DNA of 42,941 nucleotides. It comes from an uncultured Aquimarina sp. (lineage in GTDB: Bacteria; Bacteroidota; Bacteroidia; Flavobacteriales; Flavobacteriaceae). Below, piece after piece: positions 9,110 to 17,312 of this stretch (the first letter of the stretch is position 1; every line of letters begins with the position of its first letter). Position numbers and translations under genes: made by a program. The stretch covers positions 1 through 42,941 of the forward strand of contig CANNCQ010000024.1 in NCBI GenBank assembly GCA_947503135.1. Reading direction: 5' to 3'. The notes below the pieces were generated by a model, which did no database searches, was not told the DNA's origin, and worked only from the letters and a program-made list of their open reading frames with translations.

Positions 9110-10198
9110 ATGAAATATTTAAACGTACTTTATTCATTAGCAATAACGTTTTCATTAATATCCTGTGGAAGTTCAGATTCGAGTGATACAACTCCTGAGC
9201 CTACAAATAATCAAAGGTCAGTTAATACTAATAGTCCAGCTCCAGTTACTAATACTAATGTTGTTCAACCATCTGGTTTGGCCCCAAGCGCATCAAATAC
9301 TTTTGTAGGCGAAAAAGGAACCTTGAGCAGAAATGGGAATAAATTATTTGATGCTAATGGAGAGGTTATTCAATTAAGAGGAATGTCTTTGTTTTGGAGT
9401 CAATGGATTGGAAAGTATTATAATCCGGCGGCTGTTAAATGGTTAAAAGAAGATTGGAACATTAATATTATTAGAGCAGCTATGGGAGTAGAACATGACT
9501 CTGGTTTTTTAAGTAATCCTGAATTTGAAAAACAAAAAGTTTTTACTGTTATTGAAGCCGCAATACAAGAAGGTATTTATGTAATTGTAGATTGGCATAG
9601 TCATGAAGCTCAAAACCATGAAGAAGCTGCTATTGCATTTTTTGGAGAAGTTGCTCAAAGATATGGAGCTTACCCTAATATAATATATGAAACATATAAT
9701 GAGCCTCTTCGTGGTGATAGTTGGAGAAATGTTTTAAAACCATATCACGAAGCGGTTATAGCTGAAATTAGAAAACATGATCCTGATAACTTAATAGTAT
9801 GTGGTACCCCTACATATTCACAGGATGTAGACGATGTTATTGGTAATGAGATAGAAGACGATAATGTTGCTTACACGCTACATTACTATGCAGCTTCTCA
9901 TAAACAGTCTTTACGTGATAAAGCTCAACAAGCTATTGATGCAGATTTATTATTATTTGTTACAGAATACGGAACAACCGAAGCTAGTGGAAATGGTTTT
10001 TTAGATGTAGCTGAATCTAGAAGATGGTGGGAATTTTTAGATGACAATGATATTTCATGGTGTAATTGGTCTGTAGCAGATAAAGCTGAACAATCTGCAG
10101 CATTAGCACCTGGTGCAAGATCGACAGGAGGATGGAGTGCAAATCAAATAACACGTTCAGGGAATTTAGTTAGAGATGAGTTACGATTAAAAAATTAA
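9110..10198 (+). CDS. GH5-family endoglucanase-like lipoprotein
   Basis: A 362-residue exported enzyme. The N-terminus has a signal peptide ending in a lipobox LISC (lipidated C19), followed by a ~45-residue Ser/Thr/Pro/Asn-rich linker. The catalytic domain starts near residue 66 and has the GH5 landmarks: IRAAMG, VDWHSHEA, acid/base E198 in YETYNEP, HYYAASH, and nucleophile E286 in VTEYG, then WCNWSVADK. This combination resembles GH5 subfamily 2 cellulases, which cut beta-1,4-glucans. It is probably anchored at the outer membrane surface. It stands alone, with no SusCD pair or CAZyme partners nearby, and ends at a strong terminator. Substrate is inferred. Confidence 0.93.
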   Translation: MKYLNVLYSLAITFSLISCGSSDSSDTTPEPTNNQRSVNTNSPAPVTNTNVVQPSGLAPSASNTFVGEKGTLSRNGNKLFDANGEVIQLRGMSLFWSQWIGKYYNPAAVKWLKEDWNINIIRAAMGVEHDSGFLSNPEFEKQKVFTVIEAAIQEGIYVIVDWHSHEAQNHEEAAIAFFGEVAQRYGAYPNIIYETYNEPLRGDSWRNVLKPYHEAVIAEIRKHDPDNLIVCGTPTYSQDVDDVIGNEIEDDNVAYTLHYYAASHKQSLRDKAQQAIDADLLLFVTEYGTTEASGNGFLDVAESRRWWEFLDDNDISWCNWSVADKAEQSAALAPGARSTGGWSANQITRSGNLVRDELRLKN

Positions 10199-10219
10199 GA
10201 GTTAATTATTTTTAAAGTT

Positions 10220-10255
10220 TTAAAAAAGCTATCTCTTAAGAGATAGCTTTTTTAA
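10220..10255 (+). terminator. Rho-independent terminator after the GH5 gene
   Basis: A perfect 36-base palindrome; the core stem GCTATCTCTT/AAGAGATAGC is followed by six T on the plus strand and mirrored by six A, so it can work both ways. It separates the GH5 gene from tag. Confidence 0.85.
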
Positions 10256-10273
10256 TATTATAATATATCAATA

Positions 10274-10837
10274 ATGGAGAAAACAAGGTGTGAATGGGCA
10301 ATAAATAACGAAAAAGAAAAAATATATCATGACAATGAATGGGGCGTGCCTTTACATGATGACCGATTATTGTTTGAATTTTTAATTTTAGAAGGAGCTC
10401 AAGCCGGTTTAAGTTGGTCCACTGTTTTAAACAAGCGTGATTCATATAGAGTTGCTTATCAAAATTTTGATCCACAAATTGTAGCTAATTTTGACGAACA
10501 AAAAATTGATGAGTTATTACAAAACCCTGGTATAATTCGTAATAAATTAAAAGTGAAAGCTTCTGTGACTAATGCACAAGCTTACCTTAAAATAATTGAA
10601 GAATTTGGCAGTTTTGATAGCTATATTTGGAATTTTGTAAACCACAAACCAATTGTAAATAAGTGGAAAACTAAAGAAGCTGTACCTAGCGAAACAGAAT
10701 TGTCAAATACGATATCTAAAGATTTAAAAAAAAGAGGATTTAAATTCGTAGGAAGCACCATTTGTTATGCTTTTATGCAAGCTATTGGTATGGTAAACGA
10801 TCATACTATTGATTGTTTCCGATATAAAGAAGTTTAA
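10274..10837 (+). CDS. tag: DNA-3-methyladenine glycosylase I
   Basis: A 187-residue protein matching Tag throughout. It removes 3-methyladenine from alkylated DNA to start base excision repair. The zinc-snap ligands of the family are present: C6 (RCEWA), H19 (YHDNEWG), H177 and C181 (NDHTIDCF). The catalytic-pocket region LEGAQAGLSWSTVLNKR is intact. The start ATG is 18 bases after the GH5 terminator, so the leader is short. No operon partner is seen downstream. Confidence 0.96.
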   Translation: MEKTRCEWAINNEKEKIYHDNEWGVPLHDDRLLFEFLILEGAQAGLSWSTVLNKRDSYRVAYQNFDPQIVANFDEQKIDELLQNPGIIRNKLKVKASVTNAQAYLKIIEEFGSFDSYIWNFVNHKPIVNKWKTKEAVPSETELSNTISKDLKKRGFKFVGSTICYAFMQAIGMVNDHTIDCFRYKEV

Positions 10838-10964
10838 ACATATATTATTAGGAGACTGTTAATTGAATTCCGTTTTAACAGATATAAAAACTAATACTAA
10901 CTCTCGTTTTTTATTAAAATCAAAAGCTATTGTTTATCTTTAAGACAATAAACATCATATAATT

Positions 10965-11891
10965 TTGAACTTAGAAAATATTATTCAGACTCAAACAAGT
11001 TTTGTAAACTTAGATTTTTTAGCGAAACAAGTTGTTGAGGGATTTATTTCAGGTATACATAAAAGCCCATTTCATGGATTTTCAGCAGAATTTGCTGAGC
11101 ATAAAATTTATAACTCAGGAGAAAGCACCAAACATATTGACTGGAAACTTTTCGCTAAAACTGATAAGTTGTATACCAAACGCTATGATGATGAAACTAA
11201 TTTAAGATGTCATTTTATATTAGATAACTCTTCATCGATGCATTATCCTAAATTGAAAGATCAAAATATTGAAAATTTCAATAAAATTGGTTTTTCAGCT
11301 TTAGCTATAGCCTGTTTAATGCATTTATTAAAAAAACAAAGAGATGCAGTAGGCTTAAGTATATATAATGAGAATTATGAGTTTTATGCACCTGAAAAAG
11401 GTAGCAATCGACATCATGCTATGTTATTAGAGGAGCTTCAGAATTCGATTTTATATTCTAAAGAAAAAAAGAAGACGGAAACTTATGAGATTCTTCATGA
11501 GATTGCCCAAAACTTGCATAAACGTTCTTTGGTTGTCTTATTTTCTGATATGCTTTTGAACACAAACCATTCAGATAAAATGTTTGAAGCTCTTCAACAT
11601 CTAAAACATAATAAACATCAAGTAATTTTATTTCATACTTTAGATTACGATAAAGAAGTTAATTTTGATTTTTCAAATGTACCGCAACGATTTATAGATG
11701 TCGAAACAAAGAATTATATAGATTTATATGCTGAAAACGCTAAAGAGAATTACAACAGATATATGGAGGGCTTTATAAAAGAATTAAAGCTTCAATGCGC
11801 GCAATATAAAATAAAGTACAAAGCTATTGATATTAATAAAGGTTTTAATGAAATAATGACAGAGTTTTTAGTGGAAAGAAAAAAACATTAA
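10965..11891 (+). CDS. DUF58 domain protein (vWA-like)
   Basis: A 308-residue protein of the DUF58 family. It shows the family core SGIHKSPFHGFSAEF ... IDWKLFAKTDKLYTKRY and a von Willebrand A-type fold with a MIDAS-like DNSSSM at the end of a beta strand. DUF58 proteins normally accompany a MoxR AAA ATPase and the Bat/aerotolerance genes, where they are thought to take part in protein-complex maturation. None of these partners is next to it here. The start is TTG: an in-frame stop at 10941 lies just upstream and no ATG fits. It is followed by tRNA-Asp in the same direction, which has its own promoter. Confidence 0.88.
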   Translation: MNLENIIQTQTSFVNLDFLAKQVVEGFISGIHKSPFHGFSAEFAEHKIYNSGESTKHIDWKLFAKTDKLYTKRYDDETNLRCHFILDNSSSMHYPKLKDQNIENFNKIGFSALAIACLMHLLKKQRDAVGLSIYNENYEFYAPEKGSNRHHAMLLEELQNSILYSKEKKKTETYEILHEIAQNLHKRSLVVLFSDMLLNTNHSDKMFEALQHLKHNKHQVILFHTLDYDKEVNFDFSNVPQRFIDVETKNYIDLYAENAKENYNRYMEGFIKELKLQCAQYKIKYKAIDINKGFNEIMTEFLVERKKH

Positions 11892-11920
11892 ATAAAAACT
11901 GTTTTTTTAATTAAAACTCC

Positions 11921-11950
11921 TTGTACAATCAAAAAACAGTTGTATATTTG
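11921..11950 (+). promoter_or_regulatory. Promoter of tRNA-Asp (Bacteroidota sigma consensus)
   Basis: TTG at 11921-11923, a 19-base spacer and TATATTTG at 11943-11950 match the Bacteroidota TTG-N17-23-TAnnTTTG promoter exactly. The start would fall around 11955, a little before the tRNA. It is the clearest promoter in the window. Confidence 0.8.
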
Positions 11951-11967
11951 CACCCGCGATACGCAAT

Positions 11968-12041
11968 GGTCTGGTAGTTCAGCTGGTTAGAATACCTGCC
12001 TGTCACGCAGGGGGTCGCGGGTTCGAGTCCCGTCCAGACCG
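11968..12041 (+). tRNA. tRNA-Asp (GTC)
   Basis: The cloverleaf can be folded by eye. The acceptor stem is GGTCTGG paired with CCAGACC. The anticodon stem is CCTGC/GCAGG around the loop CTGTCAC, giving anticodon GTC at 12002-12004. The T arm contains GTTCGAGTC, and G is the discriminator base. A full CCA is not encoded; the sequence continues CAAAAA. The gene is single and flanked by a consensus promoter and a terminator. Confidence 0.98.
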
Positions 12042-12042
12042 C

Positions 12043-12075
12043 AAAAAAGCTTCAAATTTATTTGAAGCTTTTTTT
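12043..12075 (+). terminator. Terminator after tRNA-Asp
   Basis: AAAAAAGCTTCAAAT pairs with its complement at 12060-12074, followed by T. It starts one base after the discriminator plus C. Confidence 0.85.
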
Positions 12076-12153
12076 ATAATATCAAAAATATTGTGTTGAG
12101 TTGCACTATGGTGGTGTAATGAAGGTAAATCTTTAATTAGATTTTCAACGAGA

Positions 12154-12181
12154 AGCTTTTCCGATAGGAGAGGCTTTTTTT
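12154..12181 (+). terminator. Second, wobble-containing terminator
   Basis: AGCTTTTCC (12154-12162), loop GATA and GGAGAGGCT (12167-12175) pair over nine positions with two G-U wobbles, and a run of seven T follows. No gene is seen between this and the first terminator; it may be a back-up for the tRNA transcript. Confidence 0.55.
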
Positions 12182-12287
12182 AAGGATAAAATTAATTATT
12201 ATATCTATTTAACTAAGGGTAATTGTATTTTTAAAACAGTTAAAAACTTATTATCTCTATATTCAACAATAGCCATTTGTGCTTCTC

Positions 12288-12998
12288 TTATTTAGGCGTT
12301 TCAATTAATAGAACTCGTGCATTTGTTAAAGCTTTTACATCAATTTTATTTGTTTCAAAAACACCTAATGCATCTTTTTTGTTTAAGGTAACCTCATCAA
12401 TTACTACAGATCCACTTATTACAAAAACATAAGCTAAATTATTTTCATTTCTAAATAGATAATTTATACTAATATTTTTTTGAATACTCGCTATATTAAA
12501 ATAAGCGTCTTGATGAATCCATAAAGTGTTTTTTAGTGTGTTATTTGGTGCTACTACAGTTAAAAAGGTATTGTGCTCATCTTCTATATTAAAGGATTTT
12601 TGATCGTAACGAGGTTCAATATTTACTTTATTTGGAAACAACCATATTTGAAGCAAGTTAGTGGCTTCATTCGCACTAGGATTATATTCACTATGTTTAA
12701 TTCCTTTGCCAGCACTCATTACCTGAACATCCCCTGTGTTAATTATACTTTCATGACCCAATGAATCTTTATGAGCTAAAGCACCAGATAACGGTATGGA
12801 GATAATTTCCATATTTTTATGAGGGTGTGTACCAAACCCCTTTGAGGGAGCAATAATATCGTCGTTAAGAACACGTAATTTTCCAAATTGTTCTCTACTA
12901 GTATCGTAAAAATTAGCAAAACTAAACGAATAATTTGCTTGTAACCATCCATAGTCAGCAGTTCCTCTTGTTTCGTTGGGATAATATGTAGTTTTCAT
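12288..12998 (-). CDS. Pirin family protein
   Basis: A 236-residue bicupin. The first cupin has the complete pirin metal site H58 and H60 (THPHKNME), H102 and E104 (IKHSE). Relatives such as E. coli YhhW act as quercetin 2,3-dioxygenases in vitro; in others pirin has regulatory roles. Motifs GFGTHPHKNMEI, LAHKDSLGH and SAGKGIKHSE are all intact, so the protein should bind Fe or another metal. It stands alone, divergent from the hydrolase-permease operon with 85 bases between the starts. The physiological substrate is unknown. Confidence 0.93.
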   Translation of the reverse strand: MKTTYYPNETRGTADYGWLQANYSFSFANFYDTSREQFGKLRVLNDDIIAPSKGFGTHPHKNMEIISIPLSGALAHKDSLGHESIINTGDVQVMSAGKGIKHSEYNPSANEATNLLQIWLFPNKVNIEPRYDQKSFNIEDEHNTFLTVVAPNNTLKNTLWIHQDAYFNIASIQKNISINYLFRNENNLAYVFVISGSVVIDEVTLNKKDALGVFETNKIDVKALTNARVLLIETPK

Positions 12999-13020
12999 AA
13001 GTTTTTCTACTTTCGTTTAG

Positions 13021-13028
13021 TAACTTTG
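13021..13028 (+). promoter_or_regulatory. Candidate -7 element for the hydrolase-permease operon
   Basis: TAACTTTG fits TAnnTTTG, 55 bases before the hydrolase ATG. The -33 TTG is not evident; the box lies in the divergent region shared with pirin. Confidence 0.35.
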
Positions 13029-13083
13029 TTATGGTATTAAAGTCGTAAAATTATCATTTTATTACTAGTTAAACACTTCAAAT

Positions 13084-13743
13084 ATGGCAACAGAAAAAAT
13101 TCCAGTATATTGTATTCCTGGCTTAGCTGCAGATATAAATATATTTGAATTTATAAACCTTCCCGATATTTTTGATGTTTATAAATTACCTTGGAAAATG
13201 CCTTTAAAGAACGAACCGTTAGCAGATTTTGCAAAACGTATGGCAGCAGAAGTAAAGCATGAAAATGTAATTTTAATAGGAGTTTCTTTTGGAGGAATTA
13301 TGGTGCAAGAAATGAGCTCTTTTTTAAATTGTAGAAAAGTGATTATTATTTCGAGTGTAAAAACTAAATATGAAATGCCAACGAGACTTCATTTACTAAG
13401 GTCTTCGAAGCTATATAAATTGATTCCCACAAGTTTAATAGGTCAGGTGAAAAGGTGGGAGCAATTAGTTTATGGTGATGTCGCAAAAAAAATAGCTAAA
13501 GCCTACCAAAAATATTTAACGGTTACCCATAAAGACTATTTGGATTGGGCTATTGAGAATATACTAGAATGGAAACAAGAAATTCCAGACGAAAACATAA
13601 TTCACATTCATGGAGAGCAAGATCAAGTTTTTCCAATCAAAAATATAGTAAAGCCTATTATTGTTCCCAATGCAAACCATGCTATGATTTTAAGACGCTC
13701 CAAATGGTTTAATGAACATCTTCCTAAGTTAATTCTAGATTAA
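13084..13743 (+). CDS. Alpha/beta hydrolase
   Basis: A 219-residue single-domain alpha/beta hydrolase. The nucleophile elbow is GVSFGG (S68), and the likely triad partners are D180 in GEQDQVFP and H199 in NANHAMIL. The oxyanion-loop region is CIPGLAAD near residue 10. There is no signal peptide, so it is cytoplasmic. Its TAA shares one A with the ATG of the first permease (TAATG), which indicates translational coupling. That coupling suggests a link with metal uptake, for example hydrolysis of a metal-chelate or siderophore ester, but this is only inference; no substrate can be read from the sequence. Confidence 0.88.
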   Translation: MATEKIPVYCIPGLAADINIFEFINLPDIFDVYKLPWKMPLKNEPLADFAKRMAAEVKHENVILIGVSFGGIMVQEMSSFLNCRKVIIISSVKTKYEMPTRLHLLRSSKLYKLIPTSLIGQVKRWEQLVYGDVAKKIAKAYQKYLTVTHKDYLDWAIENILEWKQEIPDENIIHIHGEQDQVFPIKNIVKPIIVPNANHAMILRRSKWFNEHLPKLILD

Positions 13744-14870
13744 TGGATATCATAGCATATATAAAATTATTATTTGAGGATTACACCTTACAGGTAATTA
13801 CTTTGGGTACAGCAATTTTAGGCGCGTCATGTGGTATGCTAGGAAGTTTTGCTGTGTTACGAAAGCAAAGTCTTTTAGGTGATGCTATTTCACACGCTGC
13901 ATTACCGGGTATTGCTTTAGCATTTATTTTATTGGGAACTAAAAATTCCATTGCAATATTAATAGGAGCATTAGTAAGTGGTTTAATAGGCACTTTTTGG
14001 ATTCGAGGTATGATAAAAAATACTCGCTTAAAACCCGATACGGCTCTTGGTTTAGTATTGTCTATTTTTTTTGGAGTTGGAATGCTTTTACTTACTTATA
14101 TACAAAAACAGCCCAACGCCAACCAAGCAGGTTTAAATAAATATTTATTTGGTCAAGCGGCCACATTATTGATTTCGGATGTTTGGTTATTGGGTGCGGT
14201 AACTTTAGTAAGTTTTATTATTTTATTGTTTTTTTGGAAAGAATTGAAACTGTTATTATTTGATGAAGATTACACCAAGACCTTGGGATTTAACGTAAGG
14301 TTTTTGGATATTTTAATAACATCATTTATAGTTTTGGCAATTGTTTTAGGCTTGCAAACTGTAGGAGTTGTATTAATGAGTGCTATGTTATTAGCCCCAG
14401 CAGCTGCAGCGCGTCAATGGACTAATAAGCTTTGGGTAATGGTTTTGTTAGCTGCTATTTTTGGAGCCTTTTCTGGAGTACTAGGTACAGCAATTAGTGG
14501 TAATATTAGGGGCTTGTCGACGGGGCCTGTAATTGTACTAGTGGCTTCTTGTTTTGTAATAGTATCTTTTATATTTTCTCCCGATAGGGGAATATTATTT
14601 AAACAAATACGTAAAGTTAAAAACAGAAAGGAGTTAAAGCTATTTAAAACATTATCCTTGATGTACGAAATAGCGCAAACGCACGAGGATATCTCTCACC
14701 CACATCAAATTGCCATTTTAAATGATTTTCAGGGGTATTCTGTAAAAGCATTGAAAGAGTTAGAAGAGCAAAAATTAATTAAATTAAATGGTAAATTATG
14801 GAATATGACTAAAGATGGTTACCATAAAGCGGCCCAGTTGTTCAATCAAAATACAATTGCCAATGACTAA
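13743..14870 (+). CDS. Metal ABC transporter permease (ABC-3) with winged-helix-like tail
   Basis: A 375-residue protein. Residues 1-290 form the multi-helix ABC-3 permease of Zn/Mn/Fe uptake systems (ZnuB, MntB, TroC/D type), with the signature VLRKQSLLGDAISHAALPGIALAF and a second conserved region SAMLLAPAAAARQW. After RGILF the last ~80 residues are soluble and look like a winged helix: HQIAILNDF, then VKALKELEEQKLIKLNGKLWNMTKDGY, similar to the DNA-binding half of DtxR/MntR regulators. The tail could be a cytoplasmic regulatory or DNA-binding domain. Start overlaps the hydrolase stop; its own stop overlaps the next permease. No ATPase or binding-protein gene lies nearby. Confidence 0.9.
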   Translation: MDIIAYIKLLFEDYTLQVITLGTAILGASCGMLGSFAVLRKQSLLGDAISHAALPGIALAFILLGTKNSIAILIGALVSGLIGTFWIRGMIKNTRLKPDTALGLVLSIFFGVGMLLLTYIQKQPNANQAGLNKYLFGQAATLLISDVWLLGAVTLVSFIILLFFWKELKLLLFDEDYTKTLGFNVRFLDILITSFIVLAIVLGLQTVGVVLMSAMLLAPAAAARQWTNKLWVMVLLAAIFGAFSGVLGTAISGNIRGLSTGPVIVLVASCFVIVSFIFSPDRGILFKQIRKVKNRKELKLFKTLSLMYEIAQTHEDISHPHQIAILNDFQGYSVKALKELEEQKLIKLNGKLWNMTKDGYHKAAQLFNQNTIAND

Positions 14871-16023
14871 CTCGCAAATAGAAATACAATTAATAGCCTC
14901 AATAGTAGCTGCGGCTTGTGCTTTACCAGGGGTGTTTTTGGTGCTGCGAAAAATGTCATTAATAAGCGATGCTATAAGTCATTCTATATTACCGGGAATA
15001 GTTATTGGTTTTTTTATAACACACGATTTAAATTCGCCTATTAATATATTATTAGCTGCATTAACAGGTATTGTAACCGTTGTTTTAGTTGAGTTTATTC
15101 AAAAAACAGGTTTAGTAAAAGAAGACACTGCAATTGGTTTAGTGTTTCCTGCCATGTTTAGCATTGGAGTAATTTTAATAGCGTTAAAAGCAAATGATGT
15201 TCATTTAGATATTGATGCTGTCTTAGTAGGCGAACTTGCTTTTACACCTTTTGATAGAATGATTATAAGTGATTTAGATTTAGGACCCAAAGCACTTTGG
15301 GTAATGGGATCGATTTTAATGATTACCATTACGTTATTAATTGTGTTTTTTAAAGAATTAAAAATTAGCACCTTCGATGAAGGTTTGGCTACAGCTTTAG
15401 GTTTTTCCCCAGTAGTTTTACATTATGGCTTAATGTCTGTAGCATCAGTTACCACAGTAGGTGCATTTGATGCTGTTGGTGCAATATTGGTAGTAGCTTT
15501 AATGATTGCCCCAGCGGCAACGGTATATTTACTTACAGATAATTTAAAAAAAATGCTTATAGGCTCAGTAGCTGTGGCTGTGTTTTCTGCAGTTTCAGGG
15601 TACTGGCTAGCTCATATTTTAGATGCTTCCATAGCAGGCGCAATTACCACTGCCTTAGGATTTATTTTTTTAATGGCTTATTTATTTGCTCCTACACGTG
15701 GAGTACTTTCGGTATTGTACCGTAAAAAGCAACAGCGTAAAGAAGTGATGTTGCTTACCTTTCTATTACATATCCAAAATCATGAAGAAGAGGAGGAAAG
15801 ACATGTAAATCATTTAAATGAACATATTAATTGGCATGAGGTACGTGCGCAATCAGTATTGGAATTAGCCTCTAAAAACAACCTTATATCAATTAATAAA
15901 GGAATAATTACACTTACTAAAAAAGGATTCGATTTTTCTAAACAAGCAATTCAATATATTACCGATAATGAACGCTCAGAGATTGAAAACATGAAAGAAG
16001 AGCTTTTTTTATTTAGGGGGTAG
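14863..16023 (+). CDS. Metal ABC transporter permease (ABC-3), second subunit, winged-helix-like tail
   Basis: A 386-residue partner of the preceding permease, about as long and similarly built. The membrane part has FLVLRKMSLISDAISHSILPGI and VVALMIAPAATVY. The soluble tail (from about residue 300) contains a Glu/His-rich segment (NHEEEEERHVNHLNEHINWHE) and then the winged-helix-like VLELASKNNLISINKGIITLTKKGF. The His/Glu cluster could sense metal. I chose the ATG at 14863, which gives an 8-base overlap (ATGACTAA) with the previous stop; a 16-residue upstream extension exists but starts inside the previous gene and adds a non-conserved leader. Two different permeases suggest a heterodimer, as in TroCD. 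Confidence 0.9.
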   Translation: MTNSQIEIQLIASIVAAACALPGVFLVLRKMSLISDAISHSILPGIVIGFFITHDLNSPINILLAALTGIVTVVLVEFIQKTGLVKEDTAIGLVFPAMFSIGVILIALKANDVHLDIDAVLVGELAFTPFDRMIISDLDLGPKALWVMGSILMITITLLIVFFKELKISTFDEGLATALGFSPVVLHYGLMSVASVTTVGAFDAVGAILVVALMIAPAATVYLLTDNLKKMLIGSVAVAVFSAVSGYWLAHILDASIAGAITTALGFIFLMAYLFAPTRGVLSVLYRKKQQRKEVMLLTFLLHIQNHEEEEERHVNHLNEHINWHEVRAQSVLELASKNNLISINKGIITLTKKGFDFSKQAIQYITDNERSEIENMKEELFLFRG

Positions 16024-16316
16024 TTGGTTTTAAATGATTTTTTATTTTCCGTAGTTGTAATTTTCGGGTCCTAAAATAGAGTAACAGTTAAATGCTTTTC
16101 GTGAAATTTTAAAACTTAGATTCATAGAAAACTAATGAGATAAAAAGTAGAGATGAATATTAGGTTTTTAGGATAAAGAAAACGTGGTTAATCAATTAAT
16201 TTCAATAAAAAACACTAGAAAAGTCTGTGTGATTCATTGTAAGCTGAGGCCTACTTACTAACTTTAATTATTAAATACACAACAACATTATACATAACCC
16301 ATTTTATTTAAAGGAT
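16024..16316. other. Intergenic region without recognised gene
   Basis: This 293-base AT-rich stretch between converging permease and LysE genes has no ORF with recognisable similarity in any frame that I can see. It holds one copy of an imperfect repeat (16221-16238) that recurs at the far side of the accessory patch. Confidence 0.5.
16221..16238 (+). repeat. Imperfect direct repeat, left copy
   Basis: AAGTCTGTGTGATTCATT here and AAGTCTATAGTGATTCATT at 17622-17640 share AAGTCT plus GTGATTCATT with a small spacer change. The pair brackets the LysE gene and both gene remnants. Confidence 0.4.
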
Positions 16317-16949
16317 TTAACTTTTCTTTAAAATTAATTGTAGTCCTAAAGCGACAAACACAAGTGCACTTATTTTCTTCATTACTTTTCCTATTTTATT
16401 ATTTTGTCGAAGAGTCTTTGTCATATAAGATGCTGAATAAGCCAATATCATGCACCACACAACACCCGTTGCTAAAAATGTTAATCCTAAAATTAAAAAG
16501 GGAGTTGGGCTATTTGCAAATTCCGGTTTTATAAATTGTGGTAGTAGTGACATAAAAAAAATAGCAACTTTTGGATTCAATACATTTGTGAGTAATCCTT
16601 GACTATATATTTTAGTCAAATTTCTAGTTTCAAATTCCATTTTGCTGTCATTAAATAAATTAGATTTATCTAAAAGTAATTTAACCCCCATGTAAACTAA
16701 ATATACAGCTCCTGACCATTTAATTAAGTTAAATACTACTATTGATTTAGCTAGAATAGTTGACAACCCAAAGGCAGCCAAAATTATATGAATCATTGCT
16801 CCATTGGCAATACCTAAAACAGAGTAAATACCTGCTTTTCGACCTTGTGATACACTTCGAGTAATGATATAAATGGAATCCGAACCAGGTGTCAAGTTCA
16901 TAATTATTCCAGCAATTAAAAATCCAATATAGTTATCAATTCCATTCAT
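16317..16949 (-). CDS. LysE/RhtB family exporter
   Basis: A 210-residue inner-membrane protein with the six-helix pattern of the LysE/RhtB amino-acid exporters. Visible are the N-terminal motif LTPGSDSIYIITRSVSQGRKAGI, YLVYMGVKLLLD, and NPKVAIFFMSLLPQFI, all standard for the family. It probably exports amino acids or homoserine-lactone-like solutes; the substrate cannot be inferred. It is isolated and points opposite to the permeases, inside a patch with an IS200 remnant and a beta-barrel fragment, so it may have arrived horizontally. No operon partner. Confidence 0.92.
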   Translation of the reverse strand: MNGIDNYIGFLIAGIIMNLTPGSDSIYIITRSVSQGRKAGIYSVLGIANGAMIHIILAAFGLSTILAKSIVVFNLIKWSGAVYLVYMGVKLLLDKSNLFNDSKMEFETRNLTKIYSQGLLTNVLNPKVAIFFMSLLPQFIKPEFANSPTPFLILGLTFLATGVVWCMILAYSASYMTKTLRQNNKIGKVMKKISALVFVALGLQLILKKS

Positions 16950-17168
16950 AATTATTAGTTTTTAATTTTATAAATCTTGTTCATAGCGTTTTAATCGATG
17001 AATCATAGCATATCGAACAAGCCTAAACAGATCAATTCACCAGTATATTTTTATTTATTACTAAATCTATAAAAAAAATTAGTGCCATAGCAAAAAGCAA
17101 ATGCTCTTTTTAATTCAACATGAAATTGCTCTAATTTCATATATAATGTTAACCGTAATGATTTTTTG
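16950..17168. other. Intergenic region upstream of the LysE gene
   Basis: 219 bases of AT-rich sequence that must contain the LysE promoter on the minus strand. I see no ORF, RNA or convincing promoter match. Confidence 0.4.
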
Positions 17169-17312
17169 TTAATACTTTACGGTGTAATTAAATCCAATTC
17201 CGACCGTATTTGATTTTACCCATTCTCCTTGGCTGGTATATCTGTATGCCGTAGTATTCCCTAATAGTCCTGCTGAAAAGAATACCTCTTCCTCAGGTTT
17301 TGGTTCTGAGGA
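17169..17312 (-). pseudogene. C-terminal fragment of an outer-membrane beta-barrel protein
   Basis: Read on the minus strand, 47 codons before a TAA give SSEPKPEEEVFFSAGLL... ending WVKSNTVGIGFNYTVKY. Alternating residues and a terminal aromatic (Y) after a final strand are typical of outer-membrane beta-barrel C-termini. The upstream part is missing and the sequence runs into the transposase remnant at about 17308-17312. The rest of the gene is not in the window, so this is the stump of a disrupted gene. Confidence 0.55.

Noticed and set aside
11897..11941. 11-bp inverted repeat AACTGTTTTTT overlapping the tRNA-Asp promoter
   Set aside because: Mostly A/T pairs with a 22-base loop; it is likely chance in AT-rich DNA and the promoter explains the region.
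14815..14862. 16-residue N-terminal extension of the second permease
   Set aside because: It lies inside the previous gene in another frame; the ATG at 14863 gives the normal coupled start.
16240..16310. ACAACATTATACATAAC-like sequence downstream of the LysE gene, possible cassette recombination (attC-like) site
   Set aside because: Only a vague resemblance to repeats seen near flavobacterial cassettes; no folded attC with paired boxes could be drawn.
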